Positions 9,181 to 18,455 of a stretch of DNA of 62,195 nt are shown in pieces (position 1 is the first letter of the stretch; every line of letters begins with the position of its first letter). The stretch spans positions 1 to 62,195 of the forward strand of contig JAVYMA010000011.1 of the NCBI GenBank assembly GCA_038740345.1, in the 5' to 3' direction. Source of the stretch: Methanomassiliicoccales archaeon. GTDB lineage: Archaea; Thermoplasmatota; Thermoplasmata; Methanomassiliicoccales; UBA472. The position numbers and the translations under genes were made by a program. Below the pieces are notes generated by a model. That model was not told where the DNA came from, made no database searches, and was given only the letters and a program-made list of their open reading frames with translations.

Positions 9181-10254
9181 GTGATTACTTTGAAAGTAGC
9201 TATTCTTTCCTTGTTCGACTTCTCCGAGGTGAAAGGGGGTACTGAACTCTTCGTGAGCCATCTTCAAAAGGCTTTTCCTGAGTCGAGGATCATAACGTAT
9301 TCTTCCAGCCATTCTCTCACTTTCTTGCCTAATTTGAGCAAGCTCAACCTAGAATATCCACGCATGGGATGGGCCATAAGCCGAGAGTTTGCGAGATTGA
9401 ACAAGGAAGAAGAATTCGATCTTGTGATATGTAACGATTTAGCAGGATTGGGGCTGAATGTGCTTGAGCCTCAAATTCCAGCCATGCAAGTTTTCCATTA
9501 TACTTATAGAGGTTTTGCCGAAAGCGCATTGCGGGGCCTTCCAGGCTATGTGCCTTCAAAACATTTTTTACCTTGGTTCGAGAAGGCCACGGCGCACGGA
9601 AAGCGTATTGTTGCCGTAAGTCACAAAACAAGAAGAGAACTCGAAAGCCTATACGGTAGATCAGCTACAGTAATTGAGAATGCTGTTCCTCTTGATGTAT
9701 TCCACCCTTTACCCCAGGATGAATGCAGGGCTGAGTTAGGTATTAAATGGAAAGGTCCAATCGGGATTTTCGTTGGCCGTGCGGACCCATCTAAAGGGTT
9801 TGATGTCGTGAGACAAATAGCCAAATCACGAAAAGACATCAAAATCCTTTGCGTTACCGGAAGTAGGGTGGAGAAAGAAGATCGGGAAAAAATGATAGTA
9901 TTCCAAAAGGTTCCAAATGAAGAGATGCCTAAATATTATTCTTCTGCTGACTTTTTACTTTTTCCCTCCCGATATGAATCTTCGAGTTATATTACTATCG
10001 AAGCTTTGGCGTGTGATCTTCCAGTCGTAGCGTATCGCACCGGTGTCTTCGAAGATATGGATAATGATAAAGTAGGGGTAATTGTAGAGCGTGTTGATTA
10101 TGAGACCTTTATGAGGGCGATAGATCAAATTTTATCTATGGAAAGGGTTAAAACCAGAGCTTGCGCGGAAAAGAGGTTTTCAATGGAACGCTTCATAGCA
10201 GAATATAGAAAACTGGCACGTGAGATGTTAGAAAAAAATGTAATGACCGAATAA
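9181..10254 (+). CDS. Glycosyltransferase family 4
   Basis: A 357-residue GT-B fold glycosyltransferase that moves a sugar from a nucleotide donor, probably on the cytoplasmic membrane face. The N-terminal acceptor domain has VKGGTELFVSHL. The C-terminal donor domain has IGIFVGRADPSKGFDVV and the E-x7-E motif within RYESSSYITIEALACDLPV. The frame opens at GTG 9181; TTG 9190 (MKVAILSLF) is an alternative that matches family N-termini equally well. The neighbours are a deacetylase and an ATP-grasp enzyme. The sugar and acceptor are unknown. Confidence 0.9.
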   Translation: MITLKVAILSLFDFSEVKGGTELFVSHLQKAFPESRIITYSSSHSLTFLPNLSKLNLEYPRMGWAISREFARLNKEEEFDLVICNDLAGLGLNVLEPQIPAMQVFHYTYRGFAESALRGLPGYVPSKHFLPWFEKATAHGKRIVAVSHKTRRELESLYGRSATVIENAVPLDVFHPLPQDECRAELGIKWKGPIGIFVGRADPSKGFDVVRQIAKSRKDIKILCVTGSRVEKEDREKMIVFQKVPNEEMPKYYSSADFLLFPSRYESSSYITIEALACDLPVVAYRTGVFEDMDNDKVGVIVERVDYETFMRAIDQILSMERVKTRACAEKRFSMERFIAEYRKLAREMLEKNVMTE

Positions 10255-10289
10255 GTTGATTCGTTCGATCTCCATTCCATGCCAATACG

Positions 10290-11522
10290 CTATCCAACAC
10301 TGTCCTCATCGAACTCCATACGCATTGCATTCACTAAGGCTTTGATGATTTCTATTCCAAATCCAGCTCTTCTTAAGGCTGGTCTAATATCATCTTTCCA
10401 GAAATATGCGTAGCAATCACTGCCGAGCCAAGACTTCAACCAATTTACAGTATTGATCTCCTCACGTCTACGCAACCTAATGAATGAATCAATATCAGAT
10501 ATGCTATCCCACCACCTAATCCCTTCCTTGAAGACATGATTGCATGGTATATTTTGATTTGTCAAATCAGCATATTGATAGAGAGGTAAATTGATGCCGG
10601 CGATGGTAGACATGACGTTCTGCATCCAGGTTCGACAGTTCAATTCAATCAGCACGTATTCTTTGCGCTCAGGATCAAACTTGAATTCCACCGAGCCTAT
10701 TCCCTTGTAAGAGATGGACCTCAAGAATCTTTCTCCTAGCTCTTGGACATGATGATTTTTCCTGCTGATGGCTAAAGATGCGACGCCGAAATTGGGTGGC
10801 GCCTGCCTGGCCTTGATCCAAACAAAACTGGGGAATATTTGCCCCTCTTTCCCTACATACGCACAATACTGATACAAATCTTTTCCAGGCGGTAAAACAA
10901 TCGATTGTACCATGGCTTGTAAAGATGAGTTAAATACCCGAGACATCCTGGCACGCAATTCTTGTTTATTATTAACAATGAATCCTTTGTTGCCGAAGAC
11001 TCGATACCAAACATGAGAGTAAAAAGGCTTTACGAAAGCAGGAAAGGTTATTTCCTGCATATCATGCTCGAGTTCAGCCATGGATTTTGGGAATATTGTC
11101 CTGGGAATAGGTATGCCTGCTTTGCGCGCTAATTCATATTGCCTTTGCTTATTTAGGATGCATTCTGTAATATCCTCTGGCGGTACAGCAAAAACGAAAT
11201 TCTTCCCTAACTCGTGACGGTAACGCGAAACTAGTAGCACATATGCATCTGAGCATGCCATTATCACTGGTTTTTGATCAGCATTCCTTGAGGCTTTTAA
11301 AAGTGCCTCCACCGTTGCCTCAGGCTCAGATACCGGATCAGGTGTCAAAAGCGGTTCCACATACTTGGAAAACAATCCAGGAATAGAGGGACGGTAATCT
11401 ACCCCTATAACACGAATGCCGTTCCATCCTAAGCTCCTCGCCACCCCTAACCCATTAGCATCCATATTGAGCACGAAAACGCTACGGCTGGTGTCTAACT
11501 CAAGTTCCTCTACGGTATCCAT
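10290..11522 (-). CDS. ATP-grasp superfamily ligase
   Basis: A 410-residue protein with an N-terminal Rossmann-like pre-ATP-grasp segment (VFVLNMDANGLGVARSLG) and a central ATP-grasp domain. Visible elements are the ATP-binding strand FPAFVKPFYSH, the lid GKDLYQYCAYVG and the metal-binding GSVEFKFDPERKEYVLIELNCRTW near residue 270-290. Family members ligate a carboxylate to an amine or thiol through an acyl phosphate; those in polysaccharide loci are thought to add amino acids to glycans. The substrates here are not evident. ATG 11522 is needed to retain the first beta strand. A perfect 18-bp tandem repeat lies just upstream. Confidence 0.82.
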   Translation of the reverse strand: MDTVEELELDTSRSVFVLNMDANGLGVARSLGWNGIRVIGVDYRPSIPGLFSKYVEPLLTPDPVSEPEATVEALLKASRNADQKPVIMACSDAYVLLVSRYRHELGKNFVFAVPPEDITECILNKQRQYELARKAGIPIPRTIFPKSMAELEHDMQEITFPAFVKPFYSHVWYRVFGNKGFIVNNKQELRARMSRVFNSSLQAMVQSIVLPPGKDLYQYCAYVGKEGQIFPSFVWIKARQAPPNFGVASLAISRKNHHVQELGERFLRSISYKGIGSVEFKFDPERKEYVLIELNCRTWMQNVMSTIAGINLPLYQYADLTNQNIPCNHVFKEGIRWWDSISDIDSFIRLRRREEINTVNWLKSWLGSDCYAYFWKDDIRPALRRAGFGIEIIKALVNAMRMEFDEDSVG

Positions 11523-11540
11523 AGAATTCCTGCCGGTTAT

Positions 11541-11576
11541 ATTTTCGAAAGATAGGCAATTTTCGAAAGATAGGCA
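11541..11576. repeat. Perfect 18-bp tandem repeat upstream of the ATP-grasp gene
   Basis: Two identical head-to-tail copies (11541-11558 and 11559-11576) of an 18-base unit that contains the small palindrome TTTCGAAA. On the minus strand they lie 19 to 54 bases upstream of the ATP-grasp start and run into an AATATAA sequence. Paired palindromes at a fixed spacing near a promoter could be operator sites for a dimeric regulator, or a simple replication-slippage duplication. Confidence 0.75.
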
Positions 11577-11800
11577 TTATGATAATATGTGAATAACATA
11601 GTAAATTCACTTGAATAGATATTCCACATGAGTTTTAAAATCTCCCTTATGAGCGCGTAGAATATTTGTAAGCGTGAGGCATGCGCAACAAATAAATACG
11701 CTCGAACATTACCACTTTCGATAATATTGCTGCTGCCCTGACCTTCTTCCAAAAATAGTGGAATAGTGGGAAATTAAAGCCGTGGGGATGGCTAGGCGGG

Positions 11801-14800
11801 ATGGGATGGATAAATAATGATTTCAAGGGGATGCACTTGAGAAAGAGAAGGGAGTTAAATTCGTTCAGGGATGAGTTCAAAAAGGAGGGGCACCTAAAAA
11901 TTCGTCCTTTGTCATTAAAAACAAGGCATCCAATCAAATGGTTTGCCATTTGCGGTTCTGTACCCTTTCGCAGATTTGCAAAAAGCGCTTTTTTAGCTCT
12001 TTTCTCGGTGCTAATTATTTTGTCCCTGAATCTCTTTCCCTGGGTTTCGGCTTCTGAATATATAATAACAACAAGAGAAGGTGAGCCATCACCCGGAACA
12101 ACGGAGGTTATTGGTGATGACATCACCATAGGCGTACGCTCAGCGAACCTGACCGTAATTGCCATGACAAACAAATACAAAGTGTTGACGGAGGAATACG
12201 CCATCATTGCGGACTATTCAACTAGCTTCATTGAGTATCAAATCAGACCTTATTTTACCACCGATTATATTCGATATAAAAGAGTGAACCCCCAATATGC
12301 GGGAGATGGAACCATTGACCAATATGGTAACGCTCTCGATGGCGTTGCCATGACCATAACCAATTGGGGACAAGAGGGAAATGTCGTATGGTTCATTGAG
12401 TCATGTGCAGAATTCAGCATCAAACAGTCTTTCAATATCTACCGTGATTATTTTGAGTTGGATGTAACTTATAAACCAGGCACCAAAAATGTGCTGACCA
12501 CATACTATATTGCTCTTTGTTCCTCAAGTGGTTCCATCTATAATCTCATGGCAGGTAAGATTAACCGTTATGTGCCAGGATTCCCAGAGGACACGCCAGC
12601 TAGTAACGGAATCGGAGGATACTATCCATCTTTCCAGATGTATGCACCTGCTTGCGATGTCCGTGTTCCCGGCGGCATATTGGGAGCTGAGTGGGGTTTT
12701 TCTGACACTGTTGCTTATATCTATTCGCCCATATGGTTGAGTGGTGGTGTTGGGGGTGCCTCAGCCTTTGCGATTAAATATTTTTCATATAATTCGATAG
12801 TGCCTAATATCGGTCTAGGGAAGGAGACTACGTTTCATGCATTCGTCCGACCTTATAAATACACCGATGGAAAGGAAAGGGGATATAATGTTGGCTACGC
12901 TCAATGGGTGGCGCCCAAGATCGCGTCTTATTGGGGCTCGTATGATGTCAACGCCTTCCCGTTAATGATTATGAGTACAGCCTCATGGAGTTCTTCATTT
13001 CGCTCTTGGGTTGAGAGCAGCCAGGTAAAAGTGGCGACATATTCAGAGAATATAAACCAAATCAATTGGAACTATAAAAGCGCTCAACAGTCTAATACCA
13101 TTCCAGATACGCCTGCTTATGTTCCCACCTCGTGGCAAATCTATACTTCCAGCGGTACCCCTATGGTTATGGCAGATGGCAGCGTGATGTGTAATCCTGT
13201 GAGTGGCCCATATACCACTGCTGGTACGTATCGGTGGCAACTAATAAACAACGATCCGCAACAGAGCTGGTGGACTAGTTCTCGCGGAGTCTTTTGGGAT
13301 GAGATAAATCTCTGGACGGCAGAAAACCGTTTGAAAAACGATTACCAGCAGCGCCCTGAATTTATTTACGATGGGTATCTAAAGTTGATGAAAGAAAGCA
13401 AGACTAGCGGTTATTGGGACTATATCATAGCCAACTCATTCAGCGCCTTACTTCATTTATCCATGGTGGCCGATCTCAACATCATTGAAGGATATGCTCC
13501 ATCAAGCACCTATGGTTCAGATCTTACCAAGCATGTCTGGTCCACGATGAATTTTGTCAACAACATACCTGTTCAATATAGGCCTAACATTTTAGTGTAT
13601 CAGAATTACGCCACTGGAAATTCCTACGATCAAGAAGACGTCTATTCCATTCTTTTCGGAGCGGCTAAATATTCCTTCAATGTAGCTTTGCAATCCTATG
13701 ACTCCTATGATTCACAGATGCATAATCTGCGTATGGCAGAGGAAATGTTCAAGGCTATGGGTTGTACGCGCGATTCTGATGTTAGGACAGTAACGGTGGA
13801 CACATTAGATATGGCTTATACCACCACCAAAATAACGTCTGCAGATATGTTGGTAATGAAAGGCTCAGGCTCGCCCACCATTACTCATTCTGGTAGCCCT
13901 AACATCTTTAAATTGACGAATCTTCGCTCGAGTTCAACAGCTTTCAAAATCGCTTTCACCACTTCTAATCTTTACCAATCGGGTAGTAATGTCCAGACCA
14001 GTGGAGCCATGGTTTTTACAACCGACGGAAAGGGCACATATCAAGGAACGATTGGCGCGGAGAAAACCGGGGAAATCGTCAAGAACAATAAAGTCCAAGT
14101 AAATCAAAAGGGAACAGGCAGCATTGGAGTGAGTCTTGTTTCTCTCTCTTCCAGCTCAGCTGAGATGAACTTAGCATCCACTGGTGGCACCACGGCATTC
14201 ACACTGAGGGGTATGCAAGCCAATACCGCCTTCGACATTATTGTGAATGGGGTCGTGGTAAACACCGTAACATCCAGCGCCGATGGCACATTGAGCTTCG
14301 AGAGAGCATTCGGGACAGCAGATGTCTTAAAGGTGAATGTACACACCCAGGTAAATGATACGACCAAGCCTACCATATTGTCCTGCACTCCAGTCAATGG
14401 CGCTACTGGGATATCCATTGGAAGCACAGTCACATTGACCTTCAGTGAAGACATGAATAAGACCTCTGTGGAAGAAGTGTTTGCCCTGACTCTGGCGGGA
14501 AGTAAGGTGAGTGGGAAATTTTCATGGGCCTCGGGCTCAGCAATGATCTTTACTCCCGCTAGTACTCTTTCATACTCTTCGACTTATACTGTAAATGTGG
14601 GCACGGGGGCAAAGGATCTGGCCGGGAATGGGCTGGCAGCGACCTTCACCTCTCAATTCACCACAGTTCCAGTTCCAGATACCATAAAGCCTAACGTTAT
14701 TTCCTGTTCACCTTCGAACGGTGATGTTGACGTTAGCGTGAGTGTTCAAGTAATAGTGGAGTTCAGCGAGGATATGGACAAAACTTCTGTGGAAGGGTCA

Positions 14801-17179
14801 TTCTCTCTTAAAAATAGTTCAAGTACTGTTATGGGAACATTCTATTGGATTAACTCTCGAACCGTGCGATTCATTCCAAGTTCATCCCTCTCTTATTACA
14901 CTATTTATACCATAAACGTGGGCACGGGGGCAAAGGATCTGGCCGGGAATGGGCTGGCAACGACCTTCACCTCTCAATTCACGACTATTTCAAATTCCCC
15001 GCCACCACCTGACCCCACTCCCCCAGGAGCTCCTACTAATCTCCTTGCTCAAGGAGGTGTGCGACAAATAACGCTAAGTTGGAACCCTCCTAGTTCTGAT
15101 GGTGGATCCACCATAACTGGTTATAGGATTTACAGGGCAACTTCTGCCTCAGGACCGTTCACGCTAATAGCCTCTATATCTGCCATCAGCTTCTACCAGA
15201 ACACCGGTCTGCCTAACGGCGCCACTTATTACTATAGAGTTAGCGCAGTGAATTCTGCTGGAGAGGGGGCACTTTCCACTTATGCTTTTGCAAAGACAGC
15301 AGAGCCCCCTGCCGCTCCCATAGATTTGTCGGCCACCCCTTATCTAGGCAAGGTGAGCATTCGATGGTCTGCACCCTCGAGCGATGGCGGGGCACCAATT
15401 ATAAATTATAAGATATATCGAGGCACCGTAAGCGGAGCCGCTTCTTATTATATTACAGTGGGATCAACCTACTTTGATGATGTCAACGTCACCAATGGCG
15501 TGACTTATTATTATGTGGTCGCAGCCGTGAACGAAGCTGGAACAGGACCTAAATCCATTGAGGTTTGGGCGAAACCCGGAGCGGTGCCAACAGAGCCTAT
15601 TTTCGTTATGGGCACATCAGGAGACCGTCAGATTCTTCTGACCTGGTCACCACCTCAATCGGATGGGGGACTCGCGATTCAATGGTATAAGATTTATAGA
15701 GGAAAGACGGAGAATTCAATTTCACACATTGCTAATACCACCTCACTATCCTATCTGGACCTGGGATTGGAGAATGGGGTTACCTATTTCTACCGTGTAA
15801 GCGCTGTGAATGGGGCGGGGGAAGGCGCGCTTTCCAAGGTCGCCAAGTGCAGACCAATGACCACGCCTTCAGCGCCTTCGGAGGTTCAGGCAATAGGAGG
15901 AAATGGTGAGATAAAAATTAGCTGGTCAGCACCAATAGATGATGGAGGAAGCTCCATAATGGGATACTGTGTATATCGCTCGGCGATTTATGGTGGTTGG
16001 AGCTTCCTGGCGTTTGTTGAAGATGGTTTAGAATATTTCGATCGTGGACTGGCAAATAATGCCACATATTTTTATTTGATCAGAGCTTTGAATGGCGCCG
16101 GAGAAGGTGAAGCTTCACAAGTGGTACAGGCAACAACGAGTTGTCAACCCCCTTCTTCACCTCTTTCACTAACGGCGATATCTCGAGATAGAGTGATTGA
16201 ATTGCAATGGACACCGCCGCAAGAAAGCGGTGGGAGCCCTATAATTGGCTATGTAATTTATAGGGGCATGGAATCAGAACCTATGGAGATCCTGGCTAAA
16301 GTCCAGACCACCAAATTTATCGATACCAATCTTACCAATGGGAGAGAGTACCATTATTCAGTATCGGCCTTCAATTATGCCTATGAAGGGGTTCCGACTT
16401 CCTCGGTGAGCGCTATCCCTAGGAATGTGCCCGGAGCGCCTGTCGAATTTTCGATAAGTATCCATCGCAATTCTGTTATCATGAGTTGGTCACAACCTGA
16501 GGAAGACAATGGCTCGGCCATACTGGGATATCGAATCTATGAAAAAATCGATGGTGTTTGGATCCTGACAAGGGAGTTGGGGGCAAATGTCACTGAATGC
16601 ATTTTGGAATTCTTAGCTCTTGGAAGTTTTCATGAGTACCAACTTCGCGCTTTCAACGAAGTGGGAGAAGGGACAGGAGTGGGAGCCATTATCCGCGTGC
16701 CCGATGTGCCCAATAAACCAGAAATTCTCCTTGTGAAGGGGGGATGGAAGAATGTTACCCTCATATGGTCAGAGCCATCTAATGATGGTGGGGCACCGAT
16801 TTTGGAATATGTAGTTTACCGCGCTATAGAGCTGGGTCCATTCCAGATCGTGGCCATCCTCTCCTCCCATCAATTCAAATTCATCGACGCGGGGCTCATG
16901 CCCAATGTCACCTATCGTTATATCGTTGCGGCTATGAATGAGATGGGCACAGGAATTCCTTCGGAAATCGCTCAGGCAACAGTCCTATCCGATCCTTCGC
17001 TTGGGGAAGGGCGCGCCATGGAAAAGAGTTGGGTTGGAGAGTATGGAGGTGCTATCATCGGTGGTGGTGGTGTGATCCTTCTCACGATCCTGATCATCGG
17101 CATATGGCTGATTCGGGCCTCTAAAAGGGACTCTAAGAATGACGAGGATAAAGGAGTGCAGCTCAAGAGAAAAAGATGA
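11801..17179 (+). CDS. Giant surface protein: unrecognised N-terminal domain, 2 Big_5, 7 FN3 repeats, C-terminal anchor
   Basis: A 1792-residue protein. A basic N-terminal tail leads to a hydrophobic export signal at about 60-83 ending WVSA. Residues of about 86-850 form a domain I do not recognise; the stretch GVFWDEINLWTAENRL and its flanks recall glycoside-hydrolase-like barrels, but no catalytic assignment is possible. Two Big_5 (SbsA-like Ig) domains with IxxSCxPxNG starts follow from about 853 and 960. Seven fibronectin III domains run from about 1075 to 1735, each with a W-x-x-P-x-x-D/S-G-G core and a YRVSAVN-like strand. A transmembrane helix at about 1747-1770 and a basic tail complete it. 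ATG 11801 is the longest start; ATG 11831 is an alternative. It is a paralogue of the gene at 18456 and is probably a cell-surface or S-layer-associated protein. Confidence 0.88.
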   Translation: MGWINNDFKGMHLRKRRELNSFRDEFKKEGHLKIRPLSLKTRHPIKWFAICGSVPFRRFAKSAFLALFSVLIILSLNLFPWVSASEYIITTREGEPSPGTTEVIGDDITIGVRSANLTVIAMTNKYKVLTEEYAIIADYSTSFIEYQIRPYFTTDYIRYKRVNPQYAGDGTIDQYGNALDGVAMTITNWGQEGNVVWFIESCAEFSIKQSFNIYRDYFELDVTYKPGTKNVLTTYYIALCSSSGSIYNLMAGKINRYVPGFPEDTPASNGIGGYYPSFQMYAPACDVRVPGGILGAEWGFSDTVAYIYSPIWLSGGVGGASAFAIKYFSYNSIVPNIGLGKETTFHAFVRPYKYTDGKERGYNVGYAQWVAPKIASYWGSYDVNAFPLMIMSTASWSSSFRSWVESSQVKVATYSENINQINWNYKSAQQSNTIPDTPAYVPTSWQIYTSSGTPMVMADGSVMCNPVSGPYTTAGTYRWQLINNDPQQSWWTSSRGVFWDEINLWTAENRLKNDYQQRPEFIYDGYLKLMKESKTSGYWDYIIANSFSALLHLSMVADLNIIEGYAPSSTYGSDLTKHVWSTMNFVNNIPVQYRPNILVYQNYATGNSYDQEDVYSILFGAAKYSFNVALQSYDSYDSQMHNLRMAEEMFKAMGCTRDSDVRTVTVDTLDMAYTTTKITSADMLVMKGSGSPTITHSGSPNIFKLTNLRSSSTAFKIAFTTSNLYQSGSNVQTSGAMVFTTDGKGTYQGTIGAEKTGEIVKNNKVQVNQKGTGSIGVSLVSLSSSSAEMNLASTGGTTAFTLRGMQANTAFDIIVNGVVVNTVTSSADGTLSFERAFGTADVLKVNVHTQVNDTTKPTILSCTPVNGATGISIGSTVTLTFSEDMNKTSVEEVFALTLAGSKVSGKFSWASGSAMIFTPASTLSYSSTYTVNVGTGAKDLAGNGLAATFTSQFTTVPVPDTIKPNVISCSPSNGDVDVSVSVQVIVEFSEDMDKTSVEGSFSLKNSSSTVMGTFYWINSRTVRFIPSSSLSYYTIYTINVGTGAKDLAGNGLATTFTSQFTTISNSPPPPDPTPPGAPTNLLAQGGVRQITLSWNPPSSDGGSTITGYRIYRATSASGPFTLIASISAISFYQNTGLPNGATYYYRVSAVNSAGEGALSTYAFAKTAEPPAAPIDLSATPYLGKVSIRWSAPSSDGGAPIINYKIYRGTVSGAASYYITVGSTYFDDVNVTNGVTYYYVVAAVNEAGTGPKSIEVWAKPGAVPTEPIFVMGTSGDRQILLTWSPPQSDGGLAIQWYKIYRGKTENSISHIANTTSLSYLDLGLENGVTYFYRVSAVNGAGEGALSKVAKCRPMTTPSAPSEVQAIGGNGEIKISWSAPIDDGGSSIMGYCVYRSAIYGGWSFLAFVEDGLEYFDRGLANNATYFYLIRALNGAGEGEASQVVQATTSCQPPSSPLSLTAISRDRVIELQWTPPQESGGSPIIGYVIYRGMESEPMEILAKVQTTKFIDTNLTNGREYHYSVSAFNYAYEGVPTSSVSAIPRNVPGAPVEFSISIHRNSVIMSWSQPEEDNGSAILGYRIYEKIDGVWILTRELGANVTECILEFLALGSFHEYQLRAFNEVGEGTGVGAIIRVPDVPNKPEILLVKGGWKNVTLIWSEPSNDGGAPILEYVVYRAIELGPFQIVAILSSHQFKFIDAGLMPNVTYRYIVAAMNEMGTGIPSEIAQATVLSDPSLGEGRAMEKSWVGEYGGAIIGGGGVILLTILIIGIWLIRASKRDSKNDEDKGVQLKRKR
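14597..14982 (+). repeat. 65-bp near-identical direct repeat between two Big_5 domains
   Basis: Bases 14597-14661 and 14918-14982, 321 bp apart, differ at one position by eye (GCAGCGAC versus GCAACGAC). Both encode the final strands of the adjacent Big_5 domains (GTGAKDLAGNGLA through FTSQFT). The surrounding parts of the two domains are much more diverged, which points to recent gene conversion or local duplication. Confidence 0.8.
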
Positions 17180-17182
17180 CCG

Positions 17183-18091
17183 TCATCTCCAGCCGATGCC
17201 CGTTCCGAAAAGTTCGAAGGCCGCGCCAACCAAGCTTAGAATCTTAGGCAGTTTATCGGTCTCTACTGCAACTTCTGAGCTTGGAGATATGGTCCTCGTC
17301 GACCTTCGCGTTGCCGCTAAATCGATTTGATGAGCCATGTATGAGAAGAAGCTCACCTTTTCAGGGAAATTCTTGTGCACCAAATGAGCGTTGTTCCTGC
17401 CATACATATACCTAAGGCGCAGATACCATTTCAAGCGATCCTTGCGATAGGAGCCTTCGCACCATTCATGCCTCACGCCTGCCTTTTCCACATAACGTAT
17501 TTCATGACCTGTGCGGAGAACGCGCAGGCAGGCATCTGCTTCGTCCTGATGGTAGCGGAAGTAGGGGTCAAAGCCTCCGATTCTTCGCAGGATCTCGGTA
17601 CGAAAGGACATATTACAACCTACCATTATAGGAAGCAAACCCGTCAGATCATGCCCACGAGATGCGTCGAACCAATCACCATAATAGTTTATGGCGCTCC
17701 TCCCTATGGCCAAGGTACCATCCATGTAGTAGACTGGACCTCCTACTCCGCCCACTTTAGGGGAATCGTAACCTGAGATCAAGCTGATCATCCATTCTGG
17801 ACAAGGGATTGCATCGTCATCGATGAAACAAACTACCTTGCCCCTCGCTTTCTCCATTCCGAGATTTCTAGCGATAGATATACCTTCGAGTTTGGGTTGA
17901 GTTACCAATTTTATTTTCTCTGCTCTTTCCAATTTCTCTAAGAATTCTCTGGTACCATCTGAGGATGGGCCGTCAACTACCACTATTTCACCTGGTGGTG
18001 GGGAAAGCTTCTCAATTGCTTGCAAGCATCTCTGAAGCCATTTCTTGCGATTGTAGGTGCATATCACGATTGAGACTTCCTCAGGATTCAG
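17183..18091 (-). CDS. Glycosyltransferase family 2
   Basis: A GT-A fold transferase of about 300 residues. The donor-binding elements are ICTYNRKKWLQRCL, VVDGPSSDGTREFL, the DxD-type VVCFIDDDAIPCPEW and the acceptor-side GGFDPYFRYHQDEADACLR; the C-terminus has no membrane anchor. The first canonical start is GTG 18067, which would cut the opening beta strand. In-frame codons upstream encode NPEEVSI, the expected beginning, and a CTG at 18089-18091 lies five bases after a GGAG. I therefore place the start at CTG, with an in-frame TGA a few codons further up. The gene lies between the two giant FN3 genes, converging with the first, and may glycosylate a surface component. Confidence 0.85.
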   Translation of the reverse strand: MNPEEVSIVICTYNRKKWLQRCLQAIEKLSPPPGEIVVVDGPSSDGTREFLEKLERAEKIKLVTQPKLEGISIARNLGMEKARGKVVCFIDDDAIPCPEWMISLISGYDSPKVGGVGGPVYYMDGTLAIGRSAINYYGDWFDASRGHDLTGLLPIMVGCNMSFRTEILRRIGGFDPYFRYHQDEADACLRVLRTGHEIRYVEKAGVRHEWCEGSYRKDRLKWYLRLRYMYGRNNAHLVHKNFPEKVSFFSYMAHQIDLAATRRSTRTISPSSEVAVETDKLPKILSLVGAAFELFGTGIGWR

Positions 18092-18311
18092 ATTATCTCC
18101 TCAGCTCTTCATGTGCATCCCTATGAGAAATGAAAATCATTTCGGAGACCCTATCATTTACTTCGATATTATCTATTCGAAAAATGATAATGACGCTCTT
18201 TCATTTATCGAAGGGCTTGTAAAAATTTTCCTGGCTGGATATAGGAATTCAATATAAAAATAAGTGAATTTTCAAAAAGGCATTATCAACCCTGATATCT
18301 AGGTGATTCAA
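18092..18311. other. AT-rich intergenic stretch
   Basis: About 220 bases between the GT2 start and the promoter of the second giant gene. I see no ORF with a ribosome-binding site, only AT-rich sequence with short ATTCGAAA and GATAAT motifs that may include the GT2 promoter. Confidence 0.4.
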
Positions 18312-18449
18312 TTTATAATGGAAATTATGCGGTAAGGTTTCTAGATAGGAAGCAGAGGGTGAAAGGACTGAGATGACAATAAGGTCCTAACCTCTAATGG
18401 GGAGACGCTTCCCCAGCAACATAGGTCTTTGCACAGAGCCAGGAAGAGG
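18312..18449 (+). promoter_or_regulatory. TATA box and structured leader of the second giant gene
   Basis: TTTATAAT at 18312-18319 would place transcription near 18341, leaving about 110 bases of leader. The leader can form a nested stem (AGAGG 18354-18358 with CCTCT 18391-18395, and AGGAC 18364-18368 with GTCCT 18384-18388). This is followed by a six-pair hairpin, TGGGGA 18398-18403 with TCCCCA 18410-18415. A folded leader on a large surface-protein gene could stabilise the mRNA or regulate translation. No known riboswitch consensus was recognised. Confidence 0.45.
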
Positions 18450-18455
18450 ATGAAA

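Noticed and set aside
11647-12207. A 186-codon minus-strand ORF over the 5-prime end of the first giant gene
   Set aside because: It covers the export signal and early N-terminal domain of a protein with a clear paralogue, and shows no domain of its own.
18089-18120. Readthrough of TGA as an amino acid in the GT2 gene
   Set aside because: No selenocysteine element is seen and no Cys or Sec is expected at this point; a start after the TGA explains the data more simply.
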